This document shows positions 12,133-22,835 of a DNA stretch of 64,000 nt, piece after piece. The notes beneath the pieces were generated by a model. That model made no database searches. It was not told where the DNA came from and saw nothing but the letters and a program-made list of their open reading frames with translations. A program made the position numbers and the translations under genes. The stretch's first letter is position 1. Each line of letters opens with the position of its first letter. The DNA is from Strongylocentrotus droebachiensis (lineage: Eukaryota > Echinodermata > Echinoidea > Camarodonta > Strongylocentrotidae): assembly GCA_035222895.1 (NCBI GenBank), contig JAVYIG010000899.1, forward strand, positions 350,530-414,529, written 5' to 3'.

Positions 12133-12366
12133 TTGACTCACTTTTTTCTTCTAAAATGCTCTTATGTCGATCTTGACTCATTTTTTACGACCATGTGAGT
12201 CAGTCGAAGCATTTTGCAAATGCGTCAGCTCATGATTGACACACTGGTGAAATATAAATGAGTCAATAGAGACTCATTGGTTGTTACTAATAATGAGTCA
12301 ATTTACACCTGACTCACGAAAATTATGCTTAAATGTGTCAAATGACTCACTTTTTGTTGTGGGTGT
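12133..12366. mobile_element. diverged relative of the GAGTCA/CACCCACAAC MITE
   Basis: The right end, TGACTCACTTTTTGTTGTGG followed by GTG, matches the terminal repeat of the MITE at 8704-8967. The interior carries many TGACTC/GAGTCA motifs and the left end has TTGACTCACTTTTTT. The arms no longer pair well. This is a decayed or different member of the same family. Confidence 0.6.
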
Positions 12367-12439
12367 ATATTTTACTATGTATAATATTTTTATCTGATTT
12401 TGGAAATAAAAACAACAACAACAACAACCCCCCCCCCCC

Positions 12440-13195
12440 CTGCTTGCACAAATGAGAGTAGTGTCATCGGCATATCTGAGGTTGGTGATCTTCATGTTAC
12501 CAAAGAAAATTTCTCCATCAGACCCTTCCAGTGCCTCCCTCATTATATCCTCCGAAATACACATTATAAATGTTTGGTGATAAAATTCAACCTTGGCAAG
12601 TCCTCTTCCTCTTCCTCTTCACGTCCACTCGTTCTAACTGATGATTCCTGATGTTTGTAGAGTGTACTCATCAAGTCGATGATGTGCTTTGGAAAACCCA
12701 TCCTCTGCATAACGTTCTACATCTCATTATGGCTGACACAATCAAATGCTCGATAAAGCACATATGCAGTGGATGTTTGTGGTCCTTGCATTTTTCAATG
12801 ACATTCTGTACGTTGATAATCTGATCTCTTGCCCCTCTGCCTTTTCGAAAACCGGCTTGCGTAACAGAAATCTCCTCTTCCATCTTGATCTTTATCCTGC
12901 CGATGATGATTTTTAGCATGATCTTGCTTCCATGTGAGATTAAGCTGATGGTGCGATAGTTTAAACACTCTCTTTGATTTCCCTTCTTTGAAGGTAGAAC
13001 ACACACATCTCTACACCGGTCTTCTGGCCATTCTTCCTCTTTCCAGATCTAGGGTACACAGACGCCCAATCAAATCTACACCCTCCTGCCCAGACGATTT
13101 TCACAGCTCTGCTGGAATGTTGTCTGTTCCAGGTGATTCTCCACCATTTATTTGGTGTAATGCCTTCTCTACCTTTGACATGAGTGGTGGGGGTT
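12440..13195 (-). pseudogene. RTE-like LINE relic, reverse-transcriptase core
   Basis: Minus-strand translation gives an RT finger/palm region (PSKKGNQRECLNYRTISLIS, later QAGFRKGRGARDQI) and then, in another frame, ALEGSDGE and LRYADDTTLI, which includes the catalytic YADD motif. These are standard landmarks of RTE-type LINE reverse transcriptase. Frame shifts separate the pieces, and a CAA/poly-C low-complexity tract (12411-12440) truncates the 3' side. It cannot encode an active enzyme. Confidence 0.8.
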
Positions 13196-13225
13196 TGAGA
13201 AAGCGTCTTGTAAAGTCTATATTAA

Positions 13226-13862
13226 GGCCCGGTCACACAGCCTTTCGCGTCTGTATCGCGGGTAAAATTTCGCGATTTTTTTTTGCCCGCGGTTGCCCGT
13301 GGTGGAAAATGTGCAAAATTGGCTTACCCGCGGTTTACCAGTGGTATGCCCGCGGAACAGACGCCGGCGACTGTTCCGCGTCCTTATCGCGGGTGAAGCG
13401 CGGCGGTACCGCGGCCTACCACGCTTACACGCGGTACACACGCTAATGCACGTGATAACAACGCGGTACAGACGCGGAACAAACGTGCTATGACCGTGCT
13501 CCACCCGCGATTACCCGCTAAAATTTCGCGTCCAATTCCGCGTGTAACCACGTCTTAACCGCGGCCGTAGCACGTCCTAGCACGTTCGTTCCGCGTCTGT
13601 ACCGCGTCTTTACCGCGTGTGTACCACGTGTACCACGTGTACCGCCCGCGATTACCCGCGGGTTAAATTTTTGGGCAGCCCAAAACTTTTTCGCGCGGCG
13701 AACCGCGTGTGAATTTCTTCCCGCGTGTAACGACGGGTAAAGTACGGCTGTATCGCCTCTTTATCGCGACCTCAAAGCGTCCAACAGCGTCTGCTTCACG
13801 GGCAGAAATTTTTGGCCGTGATTCGGCCGCGATACGCCCGTGGAGGGCTGTGTGACCGGGCC
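13226..13862. mobile_element. CpG-rich TTAA-flanked MITE with GGCCCGGTCACACAG ends
   Basis: The terminal inverted repeat GGCCCGGTCACACAGCC is present at both ends. The left flank is TTAA and the right flank TTTA, compatible with a TTAA target duplication with one change, as in piggyBac- or Kolobok-type elements. The interior is strikingly GC- and CpG-rich and made almost entirely of degenerate CCGCG, ACGCGGT and CGCGTCT words in both orientations, unlike the AT-rich surroundings. Open frames across it are by-products of CpG richness. It lies between two LINE relics of opposite orientation. Confidence 0.75.
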
Positions 13863-13869
13863 TTTATGG

Positions 13870-14050
13870 AGTGTATTGTTGTATGGGGCTGAGACGTGGA
13901 CACTTTAATACCAGGAAGGACATTCAGTGATTGGAGGCGGTCGAAATGTGGTGCTGGCGTAAATTACTAGTTGTGTCTTGGAGGGACAGAGTCGCGAATG
14001 AAGAGGTGTTGCCTCGAGCTCAAGAGAAGCGGGTGCTGCTTCAAACGAGT

Positions 14051-14083
<33 letters not shown>

Positions 14084-14290
14084 CAGAAGAAATGGCTTGG
14101 ACACATAATGCGGCATGCTTGATAAAAACATGGTTATAGAAGGTCGTCTACATGGAAAGAACAAGAGGGGAAGACCTCGTAAAGGCTCTCTATATGTTGT
14201 AATTGCAGAATGTGGAGCAACAGGATATGAAATGCTGAACGAAGTGCTCAAGACCAAGGCACTAGGAGAGACACTTGGTGTAGAATTCTG
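13870..14290 (+). pseudogene. RTE-like LINE relic, C-terminal tail, plus strand
   Basis: Pieces typical of the end of RTE-like ORF2 occur in order: LYGAETWTL, then MEAVEMWCWRKLLVVSWRDR, then KKWLGHIMRH, then IEGRLHGKNKRGRPRKGSLY with a stop shortly after. Frame shifts lie between them, and a (GA)n run at about 14050-14080 interrupts the ORF. Confidence 0.7.
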
Positions 14291-14299
14291 ATTGGGTCA

Positions 14300-16430
14300 C
14301 TGAACCTGTCATAAACTGACAGATCACTATTAAGGGTGAAGAGTGATGACTTCCACTTGTATAGTCTACACCCCACCAAATGTTATCGTCATTTTGCAAT
14401 TTGCACCTGACTGGTTGAAACATTCATTTCCTACCAGACGGAAGGACCAGGTAACATAAACTGTAGTTCTTCTTAACAATGTCTGACCAGTGGATGTTTA
14501 CTTTTTTCCTCATTCATCATGTCCCTGCACCTTTTGGGCATAAGTCTTCTTTTCAAGGAAAATCCTAGAAGTCTGACTCACGACTACTAAGACGTTTGGC
14601 CAGCTTCAAACTTTTCATTATTTATATGGAAAAATCATCATTGTTTTGGGATGTTCTGTCTCAAGCCAGTCCTACTACAAGGCTCAATATACACGGGGCG
14701 ACGGGCGATTCGCCCCCGTGATCCACACAATCGCCTCTGTCAGATTGAATAATAAAATAAAGAATACATTTTCTGTTATAACTTTCACACAATAACTCAA
14801 ACCTTAAAACCAATGAAATGGAACTATGGAAGCTAGATTTCCGTGTAGGATTTCTCGCTCGAATGAGAAGGAATGTGCAGAACGGGAATAAATGGAGAGA
14901 ATGTCATCACTGGATGAAACCTCTATGTAACTTGTTAAGTTGTAACGAGGGAAAATGCCGACTTAAATAAATTATAAAGATGATATAGCAAAGAATGTAG
15001 GAATATCATGGGTACCACTTCAACATAAATTTGTATTTAAAGAAGAGCCCCCTTCAGTACTAAAAGTGCCCCGGTGGACAAAAAATTAATTTGAGCCCTG
15101 GTCCTACTAATAACGAACATACATAAATGACATGACTTAATTGATAAAGAACAATAATAATACCTATGCATACCATTTGATTGACATGACTGACACATAA
15201 TAATAGCAATGCCTTTGCATAGCATACAATAAATAGTCTTCATACATGATACATACATGACACCAACCACGGCCATATTTCACTTTAAACTTGAGTGGAA
15301 CCTTATATGATTTATAAAACTAAGGCCTAATCAAGAATAATTCACACACATTTTTGACATTCTTGGCAAAGTTCACGTAAACTAGACGTATGATTGTGTA
15401 AGAATTAGCAATACATAAGAGTAATTTGAGTAACAAGTCATGATGTTGGCTTGTCTCACAGACTACAGACATTGGCTGCTTGTTCAGACATAAAAAGTTT
15501 GCAAAATAATTTTAAGACATTTTCAATATGCTTTATTAAAATACATTAAGTTTAAATATTTTGTAAGCACCTACATACATAAAACCTCGGATAAATTACG
15601 AAAATTAATGAGTGCCAATAAATCGGACCAAGAATATATTATAGGTAGCGATATTCTGCAAAGCCATAAAAAACTAGTACATTTATCACCTGTTTATATC
15701 TCCTTTTTTTTCCTTCATCCGACATCTTAATGATGACATTGCATTTTCAGGTTGGCTAATGGTTTACATGATTAAAAATTGTCTTCTGATAAATAACTTT
15801 GAACGTCCTTATCTATTGGTTTTGAATTGTATGACTAAAACCTTTCAAAATTATGTAAACAATTGTCTCAGGTTGAAAAATAAAATGCCTGAAATGCCTA
15901 CAGAGAGAGAAGTGAGAGATAGAGAGAAAGGGGAGAGAGGGGGTCAGAGAAAATGAAAAAGTGAACACTGGTACAAGGGGAGAGATAAAGAACACAGAGA
16001 GACGTCCACAAGGGAACGAATGAGGAAAGGAGAGAGGGGGGAGGGTGATGGATGGGACAGAGAGGGAGAGGTGGTAAGGGGGTGAAGGGAGTGAAGGAAA
16101 AGTCAATATATATTAATTTATTTTTAAAGACAAAAATGAATTGATAGTCCTGTGAATAAACCTTTTTACAACGACACCCCAACGACCGACAGATACCGTC
16201 TAAATGAAGCAAGGTCTATTACCATACTACCACGTGACCGTGATCAGTTGAGCGACACCAGCGTCTCTCAGTATAAGTACAAATGGGAATTCATCACTAT
16301 TATTGTTTTTTGTTCGCGAATCCGGCTGTGTATTCCGGTTACGTTCCTAATAGTTTTGTAGAAGAAAGTAATATGCTACAACCACTAACTTTTTGGTCAT
16401 GGAAGGACTTAACCTTGATCATTCGTGAGG
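14300..16430. other. intergenic, nothing recognised
   Basis: Only purine-rich (GA-type) low complexity at about 15898-16100 stands out. No supported gene. Confidence 0.3.
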
Positions 16431-16436
16431 TATAAA

Positions 16437-18714
16437 CCCAATAAACAAAACACTAAAAAGTAACCTCTTTTGGGAGTGTATTTTAAGTGATTTTAAAGTA
16501 TGGTGCCTTTTGAACTAGATTTAAACGTTATCGAAACGTGCCTTCATTTAAACAAAAAAGGTACTCCTGTTCACGTTTTCATCTAACCTAAAAACCACCA
16601 ATTTATCACGCGACTGGAGTAACGTGATTCCACTTACCTCTGTAAATCAAGTGTTTATGACCAAATAACCACTTGACCAAGCAACGAGTTTTTTGTCCGT
16701 TAACCGATGGTGGTGATAAAAACGTAATTATTTGGTCTTGTTAGCACCTTTATCGATTGGTTTCACAGGTTATCCAAGGTTGATGGTAATAATCACGTTA
16801 CTTACACCGGCTAATCGTCTTATTGTTCTGTCCGTGAATCTCTGGTTATATTAAATTAGTAATTCTGAGGTGTCTTACAAACCTCTTTTAATGGTTTCAA
16901 AGTTACCATACATTTCTTGGTTATGATCACGTTGCTCACGCTGATTACTAATCTAAGCTGTGAATACGTGATATTTAGGTGTGAAAATAAGTAATTATTA
17001 GGTGTCTTAAAACACCCTTTTAAATGGAGGTCAAAGTTGCCATAAGTTCCGCGGTGATGATCTCGTGACTCAAACGGATTATTAATCTAAGCTGGGCATA
17101 CGTGACTTTTAGGTGTGAAAAATTAGTAATTATTAGGTGTCTTAAAACACCTTTTTAAATGGTTTCAAAGTTACCATAACTTTCTTGGTGATGATCACGT
17201 AGTTAAAACTGATTACTAATCTAAGCTGTGAATCCGTGATATTTAGGTGAGAAAATTAGTAATTATTAGGTGTCTTAAAACACCTATTTAAATGTGAGTC
17301 AAAGTTGCCAGCAGTTCTGCGGTGATGATCACGTAGTTAAAACTGATTACTAATCTAAGCTGTGAATCCGTGATATTTAGGTGTGAAAAATTAGTAATTA
17401 TAAGGTGTCTTGATGGTTTCACAGTTACCATTTAAGTTCCGTGGTGATAATCCCGTGACTGTTGGCATATTTCTATGTTCACCAGCTGATAAATGACTGT
17501 TGGCATTTTTTAATTCCACCAGTTGATAACTGGAGTGTGCATATTTCCAGTTGCACCAGTTGATGACTGACTGTTGGCATATTTCCAGTTGAACCAGCTG
17601 ACACCAATTAATTTGCATATTGAATATGGGGTGCGTGCAGATCTATGTTTTTTAAACAATTTATCTGAATTAACAGCATATTTCTTAATTACTGATGATT
17701 TAGTTATGTGCAATTCATTTCGAAAATACTACATATATAAATTACCAGTTATTAGGACATTTCGCTACTTCGTATGAATTACATTTAGTTAAACATGAAT
17801 AAGGGAAACATTAACTATGAACTAAATATTTTCAATAAAATACAAGTATATGAAAAAATTTCGATTAATTATATTATGTAAGTCTACTTATTACCAATGC
17901 CTTTACATTGGAAATACAGACGTACCAGTATTGAAGTGTTGTTGCTGTTAAACTGGTTGGAAGTTTTACCAAATGGTTCTAATGGCTCAGCTAGACCAGT
18001 TGATTTCTAACTGGCCTGGATCAACTGGATCATTTAGCCCATTTCAATTTCCAGGGTTACCAGTTGGCATTAACTGGTTCATCAACTGAACCAGTTGCAA
18101 CTAGCTTTCTCTTCTGGCATGTTTGCATCCCCCCCCCCAATCCCCTCTAATCCCAAACTGCTTCCGGCGCGCCTGAAGCCCTGGACGTAATTATGGAAGA
18201 TCCAAGACACGATGTTCAGAAACGGGATGAGAACGTCATTATTTTGGTTCATTTATTGTGTAACATTTGCGTTATTATTGGGTTGAACGCGGGTTACGGT
18301 AACATATTTCTTTTTCGACGTAAATTTCACGTGAATGAAGAACATGATTCATCTCAAGTCAGCCTCGTAATATTCACGTGAATTTCACGCAGATATTTTG
18401 ACTAAAACTATCACTAACGCTTCACGTGTTTCTGTGACGCGATAATTTCGTTTATGAAGATGTAATTTCATAACCAAACAAACACGGGAGTATTAGGTTT
18501 ACAAACCATGGTCTCCAAGGTAGGGATAATCACGTTATTATAATGGTGATATTGCAGTGACAATTGCGTGATTTAGTGTACGTGTGTTTCAAGTTACCTA
18601 GTGCAATAAACGTATTAACACATTTACGTAAATGTCCGGTGTTTGTAGAACGTAACTCTCCTCAAGTCGATACCTTGATATTGACGTGATTTTCACGTGA
18701 TTTTGTTTATTGGG
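16437..18714. mobile_element. candidate 2.3-kb non-autonomous element with CCCAATAAACAAAA ends
   Basis: CCCAATAAACAAAA at 16437 has its exact reverse complement ending at 18714. The inner sides share CAC and carry many CACGTGA/TCACGTG words, and relatives of the internal monomer occur near both ends. There is no transposase frame. The centre holds a 134-bp tandem array. The target duplication is unclear. Confidence 0.5.
16809..17460. repeat. 134-bp tandem array, about 4.5 copies
   Basis: The start word GATTACTAATCTAAGCTG (second copy GATTATTAATC) recurs at 16943, 17077, 17211 and 17345, exactly 134 bases apart. Each copy contains GTGATATTTAGGTG, TTAGTAATTATTAGGTGTCT, TTCAAAGTTACCAT and a GATGATCACGT segment. 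The edge copies decay. Confidence 0.85.
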
Positions 18715-18934
18715 AAGGGAGGATTATCAACATCAACGTTCATTAGCAGTCCGGAGGTAAGTGTCTGTTATATGCATATCTCAACAAAATTATATTCAGA
18801 AGAAAAACAAATCCGACTTGTGTCTGGAATTTTCGCATACACAGATGTATCTGTCTCACGAATATCCATTACAACGATAAAAATACTGATATAACGATAA
18901 GGAAACTTTTTTTATAAATCATATTGTCATATTA

Positions 18935-19150
18935 CCGTCCTGTCAGCGCTTCCAGATCTCATTTTAGAGGTCCTGGGTTCGATGCTCATTCGGTGTTTTC
19001 ATCCTTTGATAAGGTGATTTACCAATATCAAATGTTTGTTGACCCTCTCGACCCATGTACCTAACAATGGGGTGATAATAATTGCAGGGCCCGTAGGTAG
19101 TTCAATAGGCTATCTATACTGATGTTGCTACCCTGGGTAAATAAAACACA
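18935..19150 (+). mobile_element. tRNA-derived SINE-like element
   Basis: GTCCTGGGTTCGATGCTC contains a near-consensus Pol III B box (GGTTCGATGC). A conserved-looking body follows, with a terminal TACCCTGGGTAAATAAAA next to an A/T microsatellite, a layout typical of tRNA-derived SINEs with a LINE-like tail. The A box is poorly preserved. Confidence 0.5.
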
Positions 19151-19151
19151 G

Positions 19152-19437
19152 TTTATTATTACTTATTTTATTATTACTTATATTATTATTTTATTATTAT
19201 TATTATCATTATTATTACTTACTACTATTAGTATAATTATTATTATTATCATTATTAATTTCATTATTATCATTATTATTATTATTAATATTATTATTAC
19301 TATTATTATTATTGTTATTATTACTATCATTAATATTATTACTATCATTATTATTGTTATTTTTATCACTATTATTAGGATTAATTATTATTGTTATTAT
19401 TATTATTATTAAGATCATTATTATTTTCAATATTACT
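19152..19437 (+). repeat. (ATT)n-rich microsatellite
   Basis: About 285 bases of ATT/TTA trinucleotides with interruptions. It may have grown from the SINE tail. All open frames over it are artefacts. Confidence 0.9.
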
Positions 19438-19439
19438 TA

Positions 19440-21260
19440 GTATCATTCTCGTCCTCATCATTATTATTTAACAGACGTTATGACGGGCAGTTGCCTTAAT
19501 TCATTTTGGAAAGCATGTTAATGTCGATGTGATAAGAAGCTGTGTATCAACCGTACAAGTAGCAGCTGTTTCAATAAAAGTCACAAAATAATACATTATG
19601 GCTCAAGGCATGGGCACACAGAAGATTTGTTTATGTTGGGGACCGGGGGAAATTCAATGATTCATTGAAAATTATTGCGTTTTCTTCTTTTTTATTTTAT
19701 TTGTGGGAACGGCCCCCTACCCTAGCCACCGCTGCGTATAGTCATGGTTCAGTGGCAAAGCTATGGCCTCGTTACTGTGAGGCCCCAGGATAAAAACCGT
19801 GTCGATGTGCTATATTAGTGCCCTTTTGTGGGGCATTAATCCTCATTGCTGTCATTTATGACTTAAGGGCGTAGGTCCCCTAATTGATAAGCATAGTAGC
19901 ATACACATGCTTTAGCAGTCACGCAAAACAAACACTGACAAATTATTATTCAATAAAATCTGAGAATGTATACTATTATCTAGAATTTATTAGGAATAAA
20001 TCATTGTCAAAATAATTCCATAAATTGAGGTACAAAAAAATATTCCAACTATATGAGCGACAGTGTATATTTGAGGTCGCCCAGGATATCTCGTTTTAAA
20101 CAAAATCGATGCCGACTTTCATTCATTGTGTAGTACTTTCAAGAGTATAAAACATCTGCCGTTCTCAAAGTACCATATTCACCATCTGTGTAGTTCTGTG
20201 AACAAGTGATACTATAACAATTAGACTGCTTCATATGATGTCGTCGTTTAATACATTCACAACAAATATAATGGTAGGTTATACCGATGCAGGCTTAGGT
20301 GGTTGGCTATTATAAATTTGCTGAAACATTATTATATTGCTTAAACGTTCATGATTTTGTTTCCTGCCGACAGTTGATTTCATACATTTTGAGTAAACGA
20401 ATTGCACGCGGTTTAATTCTTTTCAGCACATTTTTTTTTCTTTGCTCGTCAAAAAGATACTTTTTACACTTAAACCAATGGAGATCTCAGCAAAATTCAA
20501 TTATGCGGCCCGTTACCCGGGTCAACAGGCATCTTTAAAATAAAAACTATTGACCGGTAGGCGGGCATGCGGGCATCTTTTAAAAACTTTCAATCGGTGG
20601 GCGGGCATGGCTAAAATCACAACACCAATTTCGACCGATAAGATGTCTTGACTAGATTTATTCAACATACTAAAGAGAGGTTATAATTAATTTTCTAACT
20701 TTATGCCTTTGGCGTATCCACACAAAAAAATCCCCTAAAATAATGGGTGTGTAGATTATATCAAGATAAACCTCCATACACAATTTGAAAGAAATCCGTC
20801 AAGGAATGTGGCAATTAGAGCGCACATTATAATATCATGCGGCGGTGGCGTAACGCTGCTGAATCCAAAGTCTCCTCCGGCATACTGTAGGGAGATTCAA
20901 TTAAAATGAAGGAATCACTTATTATATTGCAGTAGGGGCGTTCGATCGATCACAACATGTACTTGTATGATAAACCATTGTTCAAATGTCTTGTTATTTT
21001 CTTTGCTTCACTTAGAAACTTGAAGAGATCTCTACGAACTGCGAAGCTCTGCCGACACACTCCAGTCACGATGATGATAAACAATCAGATTGTAGATTTT
21101 TACCAACGAACCTCTGACAATGTGTTTTCGAGTAAAGATGTTCAGGTAAAATAGAACGTATACTTGTTACATGTATCAATATTCCATTGATTTACTTACG
21201 CTGCCTTTTTAATTGCACTGCCTCCTTCAGTATGATCTTATTCTTTTAATACAACATACT
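19440..21260. other. intergenic, nothing firm
   Basis: GCGGGCATCTTTTAAAA-type words are duplicated near 20520-20620. A possible isolated exon at 20957-21150 ends at CAG|GTAAAA but has no recognisable domain. Confidence 0.3.
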
Positions 21261-21263
21261 TAA

Positions 21264-21631
21264 AGGTAAAGACCAGTAATGGTCATGCGATTGCATTGTG
21301 AAAGAAACGTTGTGGAATCGATCAGAAAAGGTTGATCATCTAGCATCTAGCATCTGCAAGGTTCTGGAATCATCAAAATGATAAGAAATTTGGCCCATTC
21401 TTCGTAAAGTTACAAGCACTATACACAGAAAGATGTATACGGGACTACCCTATATCTCTCACACGACCATGAGAGAAACAAATTTACCAAATATATGAAT
21501 TAGTTGGCGGTTTCCCGGCAAATTTTTTATCATCATGTATTAGTCAAAACATATTCTTTCACATGATTGGTAATGAGAGCTTCCATTTCATTTTTTTGAA
21601 ATTGGGGCGTTACCAATACTGGTCTTTACCT
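21264..21631. mobile_element. piggyBac-like MITE flanked by TTAA
   Basis: TTAA at 21260-21263 is followed by AGGTAAAGACCAGTAATGGT. The right end is the reverse complement (ACCAATACTGGTCTTTACCT), followed by TTAA at 21632-21635. Exact TTAA duplication plus terminal inverted repeats is the hallmark of TTAA-specific DNA transposons. At 368 bases without a frame it is non-autonomous. Confidence 0.8.
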
Positions 21632-22263
21632 TTAAAACTGCGATGTTAAAATGTAATTATTTTGTATGTATTTATATATTCATGCACCTTCAAATGTCCG
21701 AAAAAAAAATTAATGTATTTTTTACATGACAATAAATTGTCTTGAATCTTAAATCTTGAATCTTGAGTGAGGTAGGCCAGACAAAATTGAATTACAATAA
21801 TCAAACAGACTTCGCTAATGTAATGTAAAATTATCTAAGGGCACAGTTGACCATTATAATATATTTTGTTCTGTATGTTTAATAGCGGCTCTATGCTCCT
21901 GTAATATATCTGCAAAATAGACTTGAAATGATGCTTCTATAAAGAGATAGATGTTGCGTAGACAGGTCGACTTATCCGGACGCATTCTTATACAGAAACG
22001 GCTGCGTACACTACAGAACTCAAGTCTGATTTGTGTGCGCTCGGAGGTTTTTTAATGTTTTAATTCAAAAATTCAAACCGCTACCCCACTGGATGTCGTA
22101 TCGCGTTTTGGGGTGTATTTCAAATCTTCTGGCTGTCCATATTTTTTGTTTTCTTTATAGATGACTGGTTCCCTTGTATTCCTTCATTAGGCGATCAATA
22201 TTCCACTTTCAACTCTTCTTAAAATACCATTGTAGATTATATACAGAGATCGTTACCTATAAC

Positions 22264-22718
22264 CAGGCGCGTACGCAGGGAGGGGGGGGGGGGGGTTTGG
22301 GGTTAACCCCCCCCCTTGAGTTTTGTTTATGTGTAGGTTTTTTTGGAAGAAAAAAACCCTTTCGATTTTATTTTTTTTTCTTTATAAAAAAAAAAAAAAA
22401 AAAAGTGTCCTCTTACCCCCCCCCCCCCCCCCCCCCCCCCCCCCACTGAGCGACTTTTCGGCTGGCTGAGTCGTTGCGATTTTTTTTTTGACTCTCCCCC
22501 CCCCCCCAAAAAAAAGTGTCCTCTTACCCCCCCCCCCCCCCCCCCCCTAAAAAAAAAAAAAAGTGTCCTCTTACACCCCCCCCCCCCCCCCACCCTCCCA
22601 CTGAGCGACTTTTCGGCCGGCGCGATTTTCGATTTTTCCTGAGTTGTTGCAAAATTTTGGGCCCGATTTTAAACCCCCCCCCCCCCTCACCCTTGAAAAA
22701 ATCCTGCGTACGCCACTG
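22264..22718. mobile_element. hAT-type insertion with 8-bp target duplication CCTATAAC
   Basis: CCTATAAC is present at 22256-22263 and again at 22719-22726. Between them the element begins CAGGCGCGTACGCAGG and ends with the complement of CAGTGGCGTACGCAGG. An 8-bp duplication with CAG-type ends is the hAT hallmark. The 455-base interior is nearly all poly-C/poly-G/poly-A with repeated GTGTCCTCTTAC and ACTGAGCGACTTTTCGGC. It ends 20 bases upstream of the start codon of the CUB-SRCR-WSC-sushi gene, so it may separate that gene from its promoter or sit in its 5' UTR. Confidence 0.88.
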
Positions 22719-22738
22719 CCTATAACAAAGTTTCATAC

Positions 22739-22835
22739 ATGCCTTATTTTTCCAACAGACTGGAATCCTGTTTGCTTCATATCTTTTACACCTGGAGCAT
22801 TTGGACTCTGACTTTGACAACTGTAACATGCACCA
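22739..22835 (+). CDS. exon 1: start codon and signal peptide
   Basis: The ATG opens MPYFSNRLES and then a hydrophobic segment, CLLHIFYTWSIWTLTLTTVT, fitting a signal peptide. The exon ends A|GTAAGA after one base of a codon, exactly the phase needed by the CUB exon. The reading frame has no earlier ATG because the hAT element lies just upstream. Confidence 0.6.

Noticed and set aside
11631..12141. Long Pro-rich frames (PPENYPP type) on the minus strand, and Gly-rich ones on the plus strand
   Set aside because: They follow from the 15-17-base minisatellite period and occur in several frames at once.
12988..13504. Overlapping frames of 95-152 codons around 13.2-13.5 kb
   Set aside because: They lie across the CpG-rich MITE, where stop codons are rare by composition, and show no domain.
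20957..21150. Possible isolated coding exon ending CAG|GTAAAA
   Set aside because: No domain, no partner exon with matching phase, and composition like its surroundings.
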